Positions 35,324 through 44,203 are shown, numbered from the stretch's first letter. The stretch: 64,000 bases of DNA from CALCHA01 sp035548175 (GCA_035548175.1 DASZTO010000053.1:12050-76049); one strand, 5' to 3'. A program made the numbers and translations. The notes: generated by a model from the letters alone, not told the origin.

Positions 35324-35950
35324 TCAGTGATCCTGCTGGCACTTGGTCAGCTTGATCTCCAGCGAGTGGTCCTGCTCCTGATATTTGGTGGTGAAATAGA
35401 GCCGCCACTTGGTGTTCTTGGTGCCCTTCTCCACGTACGCCTTCCACTCGTTGCCCCCGCCCGTCACGTGCGCTTCGTGCTTGTTGAACCGCGGCGTGAA
35501 CTGGCCCTTCACGCTCGTCGGCGAGTAATTCGCCGGCTTCTTCATCTCGACGATCAGGTCGTCAAAGTCCGCCGCCAGCCCGCACTGCTTCTTGAATTTC
35601 CCCTGGTCGCCGTTGACCGTCACCTTTTCCGGCGAGCTTGGACCCTCGGCCACCTCGACATGCTCCAGCTTGTCCTTGTAATCCTTCACCAGCTTGTTGT
35701 AGGACTCGTAAAACTCCTTGCACGCCCCCATGCGGCTCTTGAAGTAGTTCGGGTCCTTGGCGTCGTTGCCCAACTGCTTGCAAGTCCCCACCAGGCCGCT
35801 GAGCAGTTTCAACTGCGTCTCGACCTCCTTGCGGGTATCGGGATTGTTCTTGGAGCGGATCGCGGTGTTCAGTTCCCCCAGCATGCCGTAGATTTCGGCG
35901 AGATTTGCCTGGGTAACCACTTCGGGCATTTTGCGGTTGCCAATGGCCAT
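35324..35950 (-). CDS. Uncharacterised Lys-rich soluble protein
   Basis: I do not recognise this 208-aa protein. It has no signal peptide or membrane helix and no known motif. The N-terminal half is helical and charged (QANLAEIYGMLGELNTAIRSKNN, RKEVETQLKLLSGLVGTCKQLG, YNKLVKDYKDKLEHVEV). The C-terminal half is beta-rich (FDDLIVEMKKPANYSP, EWKAYVEKGTKNTKWRLYFTTKYQ, HSLEIKLTKCQQ). Four cysteines are spread through it. GAGGAG lies at a good distance before the ATG. Lys content is high for this GC-rich genome. It diverges from xylA with a 172-nt gap. Confidence 0.7.
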   Translation of the reverse strand: MAIGNRKMPEVVTQANLAEIYGMLGELNTAIRSKNNPDTRKEVETQLKLLSGLVGTCKQLGNDAKDPNYFKSRMGACKEFYESYNKLVKDYKDKLEHVEVAEGPSSPEKVTVNGDQGKFKKQCGLAADFDDLIVEMKKPANYSPTSVKGQFTPRFNKHEAHVTGGGNEWKAYVEKGTKNTKWRLYFTTKYQEQDHSLEIKLTKCQQDH

Positions 35951-36122
35951 GGCGGGCTCCTCTAATCAATCTGTGCCGGAATGCGGGCACTCTAAGCACC
36001 CCCACGCGCCGCGGCAAGAAAAAAAACGCCGGCTCCCCTGCGAGCCCCCCCGCCCCCACTCCATTTACCCCGACGCCGCCCCCTACTACCATGCCCCCTT
36101 CTGCATTAAACAGGAATCGCCC

Positions 36123-37304
36123 ATGGCTAAATCATCGCCTGCCGCGGAAAAATTCACCTTCGGCCTCTGGACCGTCGGCAACGTCGGACGAGACCCCTTC
36201 GGCGGGCCTGTCCGCGCCCCCCTCTCCCCCAACAAACTCTGCGACCTCCTCGGCTCCGTCAAAACCCCCGACGGCGGCCGCGTCTACGGCGTCAACTTCC
36301 ACGACAACGACCTCCTCCCCATCGACGCCTCCACCGCCCAGCGCGCCCGCATCCTCCGCGATTTCCACAAGGCTCTCAAAGACAACGACCTCCAGGTCCC
36401 CATGGCCACCACCAATCTCTTCGGCGATCCCATCTTCAAGGATGGCGCCTTCACCTCCGGCGACGCCCGCGTCCGCGCTTACGCCCTCCAGAAAACCATG
36501 GCCGCCATGGACCTCGGCGCCGAATTCGGCGCCAAAACCTACGTCTTCTGGGGTGGCCGCGAAGGCAGCGAAACCGACGCCGGCAAAGACCCTGTCGAAG
36601 GCCTCAAACGCTTCCGCGACGCCCTCAATTTCCTCTGCCAGTATTCCATGTCCCAAAACTACGGCTACCGCTTCGCCCTCGAAGCCAAGCCCAACGAGCC
36701 CCGCGGACACATCTACCTCGCCACCACCGGCAACATGCTCGGCTTCATCCAAACCCTCGATTACCCCGAAATGGTCGGCGTCAATCCCGAAGTCGCCCAT
36801 GAAGCCATCGCCGGCCTGAACTTCGCCCACCACGTCGCCCAGGCCCTCGACGCCGGCAAACTTTTCCACATCGACCTCAACGACCAGGTCCCCGGCCGCT
36901 ACGACCAGGATTTCCGCTTCGGCGCAGCCGACATCAAGGGCGCTTTCTTCCTCGTCAAACTGCTCACCGACCACGCCTACGCGGGTCCGCTGCACTTCGA
37001 CGCCCACGCCTACCGCACCGAAGATTACGAAGGCGTCAAAGATTTCGCCGCCGGCTGCATCCGCACCTATCTCCTGCTCAAGGAAAAAGCCGCACGTTTC
37101 AACGCCGACCGCGAAATCCAGGCCCTCCGCGCCCAGATCAACCTCGCCGATGAAAAGCTCGATGCCCTGGTCCACAGTTTTTCCCCGGCCTCCGTGGCGA
37201 AGCTGCGAGCCCTCAAGATCAACCGCAAAACGCTCGGAGCCCGTGGCCTGCCTTACGAACGCCTGGACCAGCTCACCATGGAACTGCTGCTGGGCGAGCG
37301 GTAA
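36123..37304 (+). CDS. xylA: Xylose isomerase
   Basis: Interconverts xylose and xylulose (and glucose/fructose) in the cytoplasm using two divalent metals. The 393-aa length matches the class I (Streptomyces-like) enzymes. The catalytic His is in NFHDNDLLP; YVFWGGREG is the substrate-loop motif; ALEAKPNEPRG holds the metal-binding Glu and catalytic Lys; NPEVAHEAIAG supplies Glu and His; HIDLND and RYDQDFRFG supply the remaining Asp ligands. The usual EPRGD reads EPRGH here. The start has no strong Shine-Dalgarno. No xylulokinase adjoins it; the FGGY kinase at 9973-11328 is 25 kb away and cannot be linked by position. Confidence 0.95.
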   Translation: MAKSSPAAEKFTFGLWTVGNVGRDPFGGPVRAPLSPNKLCDLLGSVKTPDGGRVYGVNFHDNDLLPIDASTAQRARILRDFHKALKDNDLQVPMATTNLFGDPIFKDGAFTSGDARVRAYALQKTMAAMDLGAEFGAKTYVFWGGREGSETDAGKDPVEGLKRFRDALNFLCQYSMSQNYGYRFALEAKPNEPRGHIYLATTGNMLGFIQTLDYPEMVGVNPEVAHEAIAGLNFAHHVAQALDAGKLFHIDLNDQVPGRYDQDFRFGAADIKGAFFLVKLLTDHAYAGPLHFDAHAYRTEDYEGVKDFAAGCIRTYLLLKEKAARFNADREIQALRAQINLADEKLDALVHSFSPASVAKLRALKINRKTLGARGLPYERLDQLTMELLLGER

Positions 37305-37356
37305 GCTCCAGCCACTACCCACCCGCGCGCACCGCCGCGCGACCGGGACCTCTGCG

Positions 37357-38145
37357 ATGATATTGACCCACGATGTCACCTGCCGGGCCTGCGGCTACAA
37401 CCTGCGCGGCTTATCGCCCGACGGACGCTGCCCGGAGTGCGGCCAGGGCATCGAGCTGTCCCTCCTGTCGGACAATCTGCGCGTCGCGGATGGAACATGG
37501 GTCGCCGAGCTGGCGCGCGGCCTGCGGTGCCTCCGATGGGCCGTCGCCTGCGGACTGATGTTCGCGCCGCTGTTTCTCGTGGTGCTTAGCGGCGTGCGGG
37601 GCAGCGCCTGGATTTACCCCGTGGCCGGATTCCTCGTCGCCGCCGGCGCGCTGGGCGGCGTCGGATGTTTCCTCGTAACCCTGGGTGAACGGCGCGGAGC
37701 TCTCGCCAGGACCTCGCGGGGCCAGCGCGTGCGCCTGGCCGCGCGCTGGGTGCTCATGCTGGGAATCCCCGCCACCACCCTGTTCATCGCCGCGCCCGGT
37801 CCCTGGCCCGAGGGAACCGGGGTCGTGGCTTCCGGCGCGACGCTCGCCGTCGGCGGCGGTGCGCTGTTCGTCCACCTCGCGCGCCTGTCTCGCCGCGCGC
37901 GCGATCAGCGCCTGGCCACAACCCTCTACACCCTGGCAATCCTCGCCGCGATGTGCGGAGTCCTGCTCCTGGTGCCGCAGATATTGGCCTGGGCCTTCGG
38001 ACCCATGCGACCCCAGGGACTCCCCATCGCAATCGTCTGGATGGTCGGGGTGCTGCTCAGTCCCGGCATCTTCCTGCAACTCGGCCGGCTCCGCGCGGCG
38101 ATGCTCGAAAATACCGCCCAGGCCAAGACGCGCCGCAGCAGATAA
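37357..38145 (+). CDS. Zinc-ribbon integral membrane protein of planctomycete type
   Basis: A 262-aa membrane protein of unknown function. Its N-terminus has a zinc ribbon, CRACGYNLRGLSPDGRCPECG (Cys residues at 9, 12, 25 and 28 approx.), which recurs on many otherwise unrelated proteins in Phycisphaerae. After a soluble stretch come about six hydrophobic helices, including VACGLMFAPLFLVVLSG, AGFLVAAGALGGVGCFLV, VLMLGIPATTLFIAA, LAILAAMCGVLLLVPQILA and IAIVWMVGVLLSPGIFLQL. It follows xylA by 52 nt on the same strand, but no functional tie is evident. Confidence 0.8.
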   Translation: MILTHDVTCRACGYNLRGLSPDGRCPECGQGIELSLLSDNLRVADGTWVAELARGLRCLRWAVACGLMFAPLFLVVLSGVRGSAWIYPVAGFLVAAGALGGVGCFLVTLGERRGALARTSRGQRVRLAARWVLMLGIPATTLFIAAPGPWPEGTGVVASGATLAVGGGALFVHLARLSRRARDQRLATTLYTLAILAAMCGVLLLVPQILAWAFGPMRPQGLPIAIVWMVGVLLSPGIFLQLGRLRAAMLENTAQAKTRRSR

Positions 38146-38182
38146 CCGGCGCGGTACAATCACCTCCCACAAGGGGCGGACG

Positions 38183-38293
38183 ATGAGTGAAGCCAACGAC
38201 ACCCTGCCGGCAGATGTCATCGCATCGGCGCGCTGCGGCGATGGTCCAATGGACATTGGCTCAACACAAATAACCCGACTGCACGCTTCTTAG
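38183..38293 (+). CDS. Possible small ORF, 36 aa
   Basis: ATG at 38183 is preceded by AAGGGGCGG and, further up, by a TACAAT box at 38155-38160 that would start a transcript near 38167. The peptide (MSEANDTLPADVIASARCGDG...) has no recognisable motif and no membrane segment. It ends in a low-GC stretch. It could be a true small protein, a leader peptide, or the start of a gene that has decayed. Confidence 0.3.
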   Translation: MSEANDTLPADVIASARCGDGPMDIGSTQITRLHAS

Positions 38294-38570
38294 GCAAGCG
38301 CCGCCCGAAAATGCCCGACCCAGCCCCGCTTTTGGGCCGTTTGCTTAAAAAATAAGCAGCCTGCTCGCCAGCTCGAAATGCCAGCGATCTCCAAATCGCC
38401 TCCTCGTGACACCACAAATGACTATCAATAGCGAGCTTACAATCAAACCTCCAAACGCTGCTGGTCTGCCTGTTTTCAAGGTACGCGTTTTGTCTTAGCA
38501 TCCCGCTACCGAAGCAGTCGCTGCTCTTGGCGGGGCAGCGCCATGTAAGAAAGGATCAGAGGGAACGAGC
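38294..38570. other. Low-GC intergenic region upstream of amtB
   Basis: This 277-nt stretch is clearly poorer in G+C than its neighbours and contains no gene I can support. GCTTAAAAAATAAGC near 38342 is a perfect small palindrome. I found no sigma-54 (GG-N10-GC with TGGCAC/TTGC) match and no NtrC site, although regulation of amtB by nitrogen would be expected. Confidence 0.5.
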
Positions 38571-40055
38571 ATGCTTGGAAGATTCTCCCGAACCGCAACG
38601 CGCGCGTTGCCGGTCCTCGTCGCTGGCGCCGCGATTTTCTCCTGCGCAGGCCTTGCCTTGGCGCAATCAGCCTTCGCGCCACCAGGAGCCGCCGCGCCGC
38701 CCGCCGTCAGCTCCGCCGCCCTCGGCGCTGCTGATACCGGCGACACCGCCTGGATGCTCATCTCCACGGCCCTGGTCATGCTCATGGTCCCCGGCCTCGC
38801 CCTCTTCTACGGCGGAATGGTCCGCCGCAAAAACGTCCTGGGCACCATGATGCACTCCATGGCCGCCCTGGGCATCGTCGGCCTCGAATGGGTCATCCTC
38901 GGCTACGCCATGGCCTTCGGTCAGTTGCACGGCGGCGCCAACAAAATCATCGGCTGGGATTCCCAGCTCCTCTTCCTCCGCGGCGTCACGCCCGGAATGA
39001 TCCACACCGGCACCCACATCCCGGAGCTCGTCTTCATCATGTTCCAGGGTATGTTCGCCATCATCACCCCCGCGCTCATCGCCGGCGCCTTCGCCGAGCG
39101 CGTCAAGTTCTCCGGCTACGTCCTCTTCACCCTCCTCTGGTCCATCCTCATCTACAACCCCCTCGCCCACTGGGTCTGGGGCGGCGGGTGGCTCGGCGCC
39201 GGCGCCGGCAACATCGGCGCTCTCGATTTTGCCGGCGGCACCGTCGTCCATATTTCCGCAGGCTTCTCCGCGCTCGTGACCGCCCTTTACCTCGGCAAAC
39301 GCATCGGCTATCCCTCCCACGTCCTCCAGCCCAACTCCCTGGTCCTCACGCTCCTGGGCGCGGGACTCCTCTGGTTCGGATGGTTCGGCTTCAACGGCGG
39401 TTCCGCCGGCGGCAGCAACGGACTCGCCGCCGTCGCCTTCACCGCCACCCAGGTCGCCGCCGCCGCCGGCGCCATCGGCTGGCTCGTCGCTGAATGGATC
39501 AAGCACGGCCGGCCCACCTCCCTCGGCGTCGCCTCCGGACTCGTCGCCGGTCTCGTCGCCATCACCCCCGCCTCCGGCTTTGTCTCCCCAGGCGCCGCCA
39601 TCATCATCGGCCTGCTCGCCGGCGTCATCTGCTACATCGCCGTCCTCGCCAAAGCCAAACTCGGTTACGACGACTCCCTCGACGCCTTCGGCGTCCACGG
39701 CATCGGCGGGTTCCTCGGAGCGCTCCTCACCGGCATCTTCTGCTCCACCGTCTTCAATCCCGACGGCGCCAACGCCTCCTTCCACCAGTTCGGAAGCCAG
39801 ATCCTCGCCGCCAGCTCCGCCGCCGCCTATGCCGCCATCGGAACCCTCCTCCTCGTGGTCCTCACCGACAAACTCGTCGGCTTCCGCGTCTCCCGCACCA
39901 CCGAAATCGAAGGCCTCGACGCCGCCATCCACGGCGAACAGGGATGGATGCTCGAACAGGTTCCCGTGCCCGCCGTCGAACTCCCCGGTACCGCCGCCGT
40001 CGACAATGAAGCCGCCGCCACCGCCCGCCGACGCGATCCGGCCAAAACCCACTGA
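38571..40055 (+). CDS. amtB: Ammonium transporter
   Basis: A 494-aa Amt/Rh channel for ammonium. A cleavable signal peptide (residues 1-32, ending ALAQ) precedes the first helix, as in many bacterial AmtB. The twin pore histidines are in NPLAHWVWGGGWL and AFGVHGIGGFLGALL; the GAGLLWFGWFGFNGGSAGG and EWIKHGRPTSLGVASG segments are family-typical. Eleven helices are expected. The cytoplasmic C-terminus ends in a 40-residue Ala/Pro-rich tail after GLDAAIHGEQGW. The GAGGGAACG site supports the start. A PII protein gene follows 180 nt downstream, the standard amtB-glnK pairing, here in reversed order to glnK-amtB. Confidence 0.95.
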   Translation: MLGRFSRTATRALPVLVAGAAIFSCAGLALAQSAFAPPGAAAPPAVSSAALGAADTGDTAWMLISTALVMLMVPGLALFYGGMVRRKNVLGTMMHSMAALGIVGLEWVILGYAMAFGQLHGGANKIIGWDSQLLFLRGVTPGMIHTGTHIPELVFIMFQGMFAIITPALIAGAFAERVKFSGYVLFTLLWSILIYNPLAHWVWGGGWLGAGAGNIGALDFAGGTVVHISAGFSALVTALYLGKRIGYPSHVLQPNSLVLTLLGAGLLWFGWFGFNGGSAGGSNGLAAVAFTATQVAAAAGAIGWLVAEWIKHGRPTSLGVASGLVAGLVAITPASGFVSPGAAIIIGLLAGVICYIAVLAKAKLGYDDSLDAFGVHGIGGFLGALLTGIFCSTVFNPDGANASFHQFGSQILAASSAAAYAAIGTLLLVVLTDKLVGFRVSRTTEIEGLDAAIHGEQGWMLEQVPVPAVELPGTAAVDNEAAATARRRDPAKTH

Positions 40056-40235
40056 CCCCCTGCGGCGGACGACCTTTTTCCCCCGGGCGCCAATGCGCCT
40101 TCCCGCCACGGCGGCCGGCGAGTATGATGCCTGGCTTAACGGCAATGGACGAGGAAACCCAGGGTGGCTCCCTGGAATGGCAGCAGCGTCCGCCACGTGG
40201 GCGGATGCCGATCTCAACCCGCAGGAGTTCTGTCC

Positions 40236-40589
40236 ATGAAGTGGATTGTCGCGATCATCCAGCCCCACCGCCTCGAAGCCGTCAAGCAATGCCTCACCGA
40301 AGTCGAAGTCTTCCGCCTCACCGTCGCCGACGTTCAAGGCTACGGCCGGCAGAAAGGCCACACCGAGTATTTCCGCGGCCAGCCCATGCAGGTCAACCTC
40401 ATCCGAAAGGTGCGCCTCGACATCGGCGTCAACGACAACTTCGTCCAACCCACCATCAACGCCATCATCAAGGGCGCTCGTTCCGGAGAGGGCGGCAAGG
40501 GCCAGGTCGGCGACGGCAAAATCTTCGTCCTCCCCCTCGAAAACACCGTCCGCATCTCCGACGGCGTCCAGGGCGGCGAAGCGATCTGA
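40236..40589 (+). CDS. glnK: Nitrogen regulatory protein PII
   Basis: A 117-aa PII signal protein that binds ATP, ADP and 2-oxoglutarate and, when nitrogen is ample, plugs AmtB. The T-loop GYGRQKGHTEYFRG and the B-loop QVGDGKIFVLPLE are clear. Aligned to E. coli GlnB, the uridylylation tyrosine Y51 is Met (RGQPMQV) and Y46 is Phe, so GlnD-type modification at that site is not possible. The B-loop is preceded by an extra segment (ARSGEGGKGQVG against the usual AQTGKIG), a lengthening of about five residues. CAGGAG precedes the ATG. A rho-independent terminator follows. Confidence 0.93.
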   Translation: MKWIVAIIQPHRLEAVKQCLTEVEVFRLTVADVQGYGRQKGHTEYFRGQPMQVNLIRKVRLDIGVNDNFVQPTINAIIKGARSGEGGKGQVGDGKIFVLPLENTVRISDGVQGGEAI

Positions 40590-40617
40590 AGCGCTTCACT
40601 CTCCGAACATGACGATA

Positions 40618-40647
40618 AAGCCCGTGGAGCCATTCACGGGCTTTTTT
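40618..40647 (+). terminator. Rho-independent terminator after the PII gene
   Basis: AAGCCCGTG (40618-40626) pairs with CACGGGCTT (40635-40643), with an 8-nt loop and six T (40642-40647). It closes the amtB-PII unit. Confidence 0.9.
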
Positions 40648-40666
40648 GTGGCATGGGCGTGCCGCC
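40648..40666. repeat. GTGGCATGGGC-type minirepeat
   Basis: GTGGCATGGGCGTGCCGCC directly follows the terminator and matches the first half of the repeat at 47818-47872. The gap up to metG holds no other feature except a candidate promoter. Confidence 0.55.
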
Positions 40667-40761
40667 ATCGCGGCTCGCAGGCCGCACCGCGCCCGAGCGC
40701 CCGGCATCCCGTGGCCACGTCGCAACATCCCGCCATGCTTCCAGCGGCGCGGCACCCGGGC

Positions 40762-40767
40762 TAGAAT
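40762..40767 (+). promoter_or_regulatory. Candidate -10 box TAGAAT of metG
   Basis: TAGAAT lies 56 nt before the metG ATG. The same hexamer serves the tRNA-Leu promoter, which supports it, but no good -35 is present. Confidence 0.4.
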
Positions 40768-40823
40768 CGCGGGGCTGCGTTGGCTGCCCTCACGCCCCCC
40801 CTACCGTGGTCCTTGGAGCTCGC

Positions 40824-42959
40824 ATGGCGCGCAAGCGGAATATCCTCGTCACCTCGGCGCTCCCTTACGCCAACGGCTCGATCCACATCGGGCACCTCGT
40901 CGAGTACATCCAGACCGACATCTGGGTCCGCTTCCAGCGACTCGCCGGCAACGCCGTCACCTACGTCTGCGGCGATGACGCCCACGGCACCCCCATCATG
41001 CTCAAGGCCCGCGAGCAGGGCGTCTCCCCGGAAGACTACATCGCCAAATTCCACCAGGAGCACCAGGACGACTTCGAACGCTTCGGCGTCGCCTTCGACT
41101 TCTACGGCACCACCCACTCAGAACTCAACCGCGAACTCTCCTACCGCATCTACGACCGCGTCAAAGCCGGCGGCTTCATCGCCGTCAACGAAATCGAACA
41201 GCTCTTCGATCCTCAAGCCAACATCTTCCTCCCCGACCGCTTCGTCAAAGGCACCTGCCCCCACTGCAAATCGCCCGACCAGTACGGCGATTCCTGCGAA
41301 GTCTGCGGCAAAACGTTCGACCCCTCCGAACTCATCAACCCCGTGAGCGTCGTCTCCGGCGCCGCGCCGGTGCTCAAAAAATCCCGCCACCTCTTTCTCC
41401 ACCTCGAAAAATCCCGCGACATCCTGCTGGCCCTCTACGATCAGGGGTTCGTCGACGACGCTGTCAAAAACAAGCTCCTCGATTGGTTCAAAGAACCCCT
41501 CCGCCCATGGGACATCTCCCGCGACGCACCCTTCTTCGGCTTTGCCATCCCCGGCGAAGAGGGCAAATTCTTCTACAACTGGTTCGACGCCCCCATCGGA
41601 TACCTCGCCTCCCTCGGCCATTTTCTCGACGATGGCCCCGCCGAAACCGAGGAGTTCTGGAACAGCCCCGACATCGAGCGCTGGCATTTCATCGGCAAGG
41701 ACATCCAGTACTTCCACGCCCTCTTCTGGCCCGTCATGCTCCATGCCGCCGGCCTCGCTACCCCCACCAAGCTCGCCATCCACGGTCACCTCACCGTCAA
41801 CGGCAAAAAAATGTCCAAACGCGACGGCACCTTCATCAGGGCCTCCGTCTTCGCCAAACACCTCGACCCTCAATACCTGCGCTACTACTACGCCACCAAG
41901 CTCGGCCCCGAGCCGCAGGACCTCGACCTCTCCTTCGAAGACTTCAAGGCCCGCATCGACGGCGAACTGGTCAACAAGCTCGCCAACCTCCTCAGCCGCG
42001 GCCAACTCCTCGCCAAGCCCGAGCTCGGCAACCAGCTCGGCGTTTCCGCCGCCGACGCCATCCCCATCCTGCGCCAAATCCGCGCCGCCGCCGAGGAAAT
42101 CGCCGCCGCCTACGACGCCCGCAACTTCGCCGCCGCCACCCGTCTCATCTGCGCCCTCGCCGATGTCGCCAACAAATACGTCGAAGATCAGGCCCCCTGG
42201 AAAGCCATCAAAACCGATCCCGAATCCGCACGCGGCGTGCTCACCGCCGCGCTCGAGGCCGGCCGCATCCTCACCATTTACTTGAAACCCATCCTGCCGG
42301 ATTACGCCGCCAAAGTCGAACGCTTCCTCCGCATCGACGAACAGGGGTGGGCCAACGTGCAGGACGCCATGGAGCCCCACCTCATCGGCAAGTTCGAACA
42401 TCTCGTGCAACGTCTGGATACAAAGAAAGTCGAGGCCATGGTGGATGAATCTCGCGACCATCAGGAACCCAAAAAACAACACCCCGAAGCCGCCGCCGGT
42501 GGACAGGTCTCCGGCGGACCCGTGCCCGCGAAGCCCGTCGCCGATCAGCCCCCAGGCGTCGGTCCCGCCACCGCCGCCGCCGGCCCCGCAGCCGGTCCCG
42601 CACACCCCGATACCGAACCCCTCGCCCCCGTCATCAACATCGATCAGTTCGCCGCCGTCGATCTCCGCGTCGCCCGCGTCCTCACCGCCGAGCCCCTCGA
42701 AAAATCCGACAAGCTCATGAAACTCACCCTCGACGTCGGCCACCTCGGCCAGCGCACCATCCTCGCCGGCATCAAAAAAGCCTACACCCCCGACCGCCTC
42801 GCCAACCGCCTCGTCATCTTCTGCGCCAACCTCGCCCCGCGCACCATGGGAAAATTCGGCACCAGCGAAGGCATGATCTGCGCCGCCGGACCAGGCGGCG
42901 CAGACGTCTTCGTGCTCTCCCCCGACACCGGCGCCAAGCCCGGCCAACGCATCCACTGA
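40824..42959 (+). CDS. metG: Methionyl-tRNA synthetase
   Basis: Charges tRNA-Met. The 711-aa protein has the class I signature HIGH in GSIHIGHLVEY, the KMSKR loop as KKMSKRDGT, and the connective zinc knuckle CPHC...CEVCG (Cys pairs about residues 145-170), so it is the MetG1 type. The anticodon-binding helix bundle follows. A Pro/Ala-rich linker (residues about 560-600) leads to a C-terminal EMAP/Trbp111-like tRNA-binding domain, INIDQFAAVDLRVARV with GQRTILAGIKKAY, which serves dimerisation and tRNA affinity. TTGGAG lies before the ATG. The following oxidoreductase starts 10 nt after the stop. Confidence 0.96.
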   Translation: MARKRNILVTSALPYANGSIHIGHLVEYIQTDIWVRFQRLAGNAVTYVCGDDAHGTPIMLKAREQGVSPEDYIAKFHQEHQDDFERFGVAFDFYGTTHSELNRELSYRIYDRVKAGGFIAVNEIEQLFDPQANIFLPDRFVKGTCPHCKSPDQYGDSCEVCGKTFDPSELINPVSVVSGAAPVLKKSRHLFLHLEKSRDILLALYDQGFVDDAVKNKLLDWFKEPLRPWDISRDAPFFGFAIPGEEGKFFYNWFDAPIGYLASLGHFLDDGPAETEEFWNSPDIERWHFIGKDIQYFHALFWPVMLHAAGLATPTKLAIHGHLTVNGKKMSKRDGTFIRASVFAKHLDPQYLRYYYATKLGPEPQDLDLSFEDFKARIDGELVNKLANLLSRGQLLAKPELGNQLGVSAADAIPILRQIRAAAEEIAAAYDARNFAAATRLICALADVANKYVEDQAPWKAIKTDPESARGVLTAALEAGRILTIYLKPILPDYAAKVERFLRIDEQGWANVQDAMEPHLIGKFEHLVQRLDTKKVEAMVDESRDHQEPKKQHPEAAAGGQVSGGPVPAKPVADQPPGVGPATAAAGPAAGPAHPDTEPLAPVINIDQFAAVDLRVARVLTAEPLEKSDKLMKLTLDVGHLGQRTILAGIKKAYTPDRLANRLVIFCANLAPRTMGKFGTSEGMICAAGPGGADVFVLSPDTGAKPGQRIH

Positions 42960-42969
42960 TCGGAACCCC

Positions 42970-44079
42970 ATGGCCACACGCGTCGCCATTGTCGGCATCG
43001 ACCCCTTGCAGCGGGAATGGCTCCAGGCCGCCAGAACCCTGCGCGCCGCCGGGGAAATCGACATCGTCGCCGCCGGCCATCGCACCGTCGCCCTCGCCAA
43101 GGACCTCGCCGACCAGTCCGCGGAGCCCGGCGGAATCGGCGCCGCGCCAGCCGCCGGCGACAAGCACCGCATCCCCGCCTATGACGATCTCCGCATGATG
43201 CTCAACGAGCGCGCCCCCCAGGTGCTCGTCATGGACCGCCCGCCGAACATGCCCATCGAACTGCTGGCGTCCTGCGTGCACCAGAAGATCGGCCTCATGA
43301 GCGTCGGTCCCCCCATCGAAACCGTCGCCGAAGCCCAGACCCTCGGCGAAGCGCTCGAAGGCCGCTCCCATCTGCTGGCCATCTGGCCCCGCATGGTCGA
43401 AACCTTCGGCTACCGACAAGCCGTCGACGCCGAGGATTTCATCCGCCCCGTCCGCTTTGCCGCCGGCACCTGGCTGGGCATGAACCACGCCCTCGCACGC
43501 ACCGTCGGACACGCCGTCGAAGCAAGCCCCGGCGGCCCCGGCGCCGCGCTTCAGGGCGAAGGCCTCCGCTCCCTCAGCGTCCTCGCATGGGATGCCCTCT
43601 CCACCCTCATTGACCTCATCGACGTGCCCACCACCGTTTACGGCGCAGTCCGCGGTAGCGTCGGCCTGCGCGACACCTTCGCCGATATCACCGGCTCCCT
43701 CAGCGCCACCCTCCGCTTCCCCGAAGACGCCGTCGCCACCCTCACCCTCTCCGACCAGACCCCCTCCACCGTCATGCCCGGCGGCCGCCGCGAACTCCTC
43801 CTCGTCGGCCAGGGCATCGCGCAGCTTTCCCCGGAATCCTACTCCTTTCATGATGGCGGCGGACGCTTGATCGATGAAGGATCCGCTCCGCCCGCCGGCG
43901 CGGGCACCGTCGTCGACACGCTCCGCCAGTTTCTCCGAGCCTTCGCCGCCCCCGCTTCCGCCGCCCGCGCCCGTGACCTCCAGCTTGAGGCCGTCGCCGC
44001 CACCATGGAGGCACTCGTCGTCAGCCATCGCACCGGCCAGCCCGAATCGCCCGAAAGATTTCGCCGATTACGCCGATAA
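42970..44079 (+). CDS. Gfo/Idh/MocA-like protein without the catalytic EKP lysine
   Basis: A 369-aa protein with the layout of a Gfo/Idh/MocA oxidoreductase: a Rossmann N-terminus (VAIVGIDPLQREWLQAARTL), a second strand ending IDIVAAGHRTVALAKDLA, then APQVLVMDRPPNMPIEL. The position normally occupied by the EKP motif reads SVGPPIETVAEAQ, so the catalytic Lys is missing. The C-terminal alpha/beta domain is present (DITGSLSATLRFPEDAVATLTLSDQ). It may be a sugar-binding or regulatory homologue instead of an active dehydrogenase. It follows metG by 10 nt but has no evident functional link to it. Confidence 0.7.
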   Translation: MATRVAIVGIDPLQREWLQAARTLRAAGEIDIVAAGHRTVALAKDLADQSAEPGGIGAAPAAGDKHRIPAYDDLRMMLNERAPQVLVMDRPPNMPIELLASCVHQKIGLMSVGPPIETVAEAQTLGEALEGRSHLLAIWPRMVETFGYRQAVDAEDFIRPVRFAAGTWLGMNHALARTVGHAVEASPGGPGAALQGEGLRSLSVLAWDALSTLIDLIDVPTTVYGAVRGSVGLRDTFADITGSLSATLRFPEDAVATLTLSDQTPSTVMPGGRRELLLVGQGIAQLSPESYSFHDGGGRLIDEGSAPPAGAGTVVDTLRQFLRAFAAPASAARARDLQLEAVAATMEALVVSHRTGQPESPERFRRLRR

Positions 44080-44203
44080 CACATGAAACCGCCGCCCTCC
44101 AAGCCTAAAATGACGGCTTGCACCACGTAGCGGCAACCTTGCACACGGCGGCGCCCTGCAATCCCAGGACGCCCGATTCAGTTTTGCGGCGGATGGAACA
44201 CTT

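Noticed and set aside
38217..38501. A 94-aa minus-strand open frame upstream of amtB
   Set aside because: No ribosome-binding site and no recognisable motif. It spans the palindrome and the small plus frame and may be chance in a low-GC gap.
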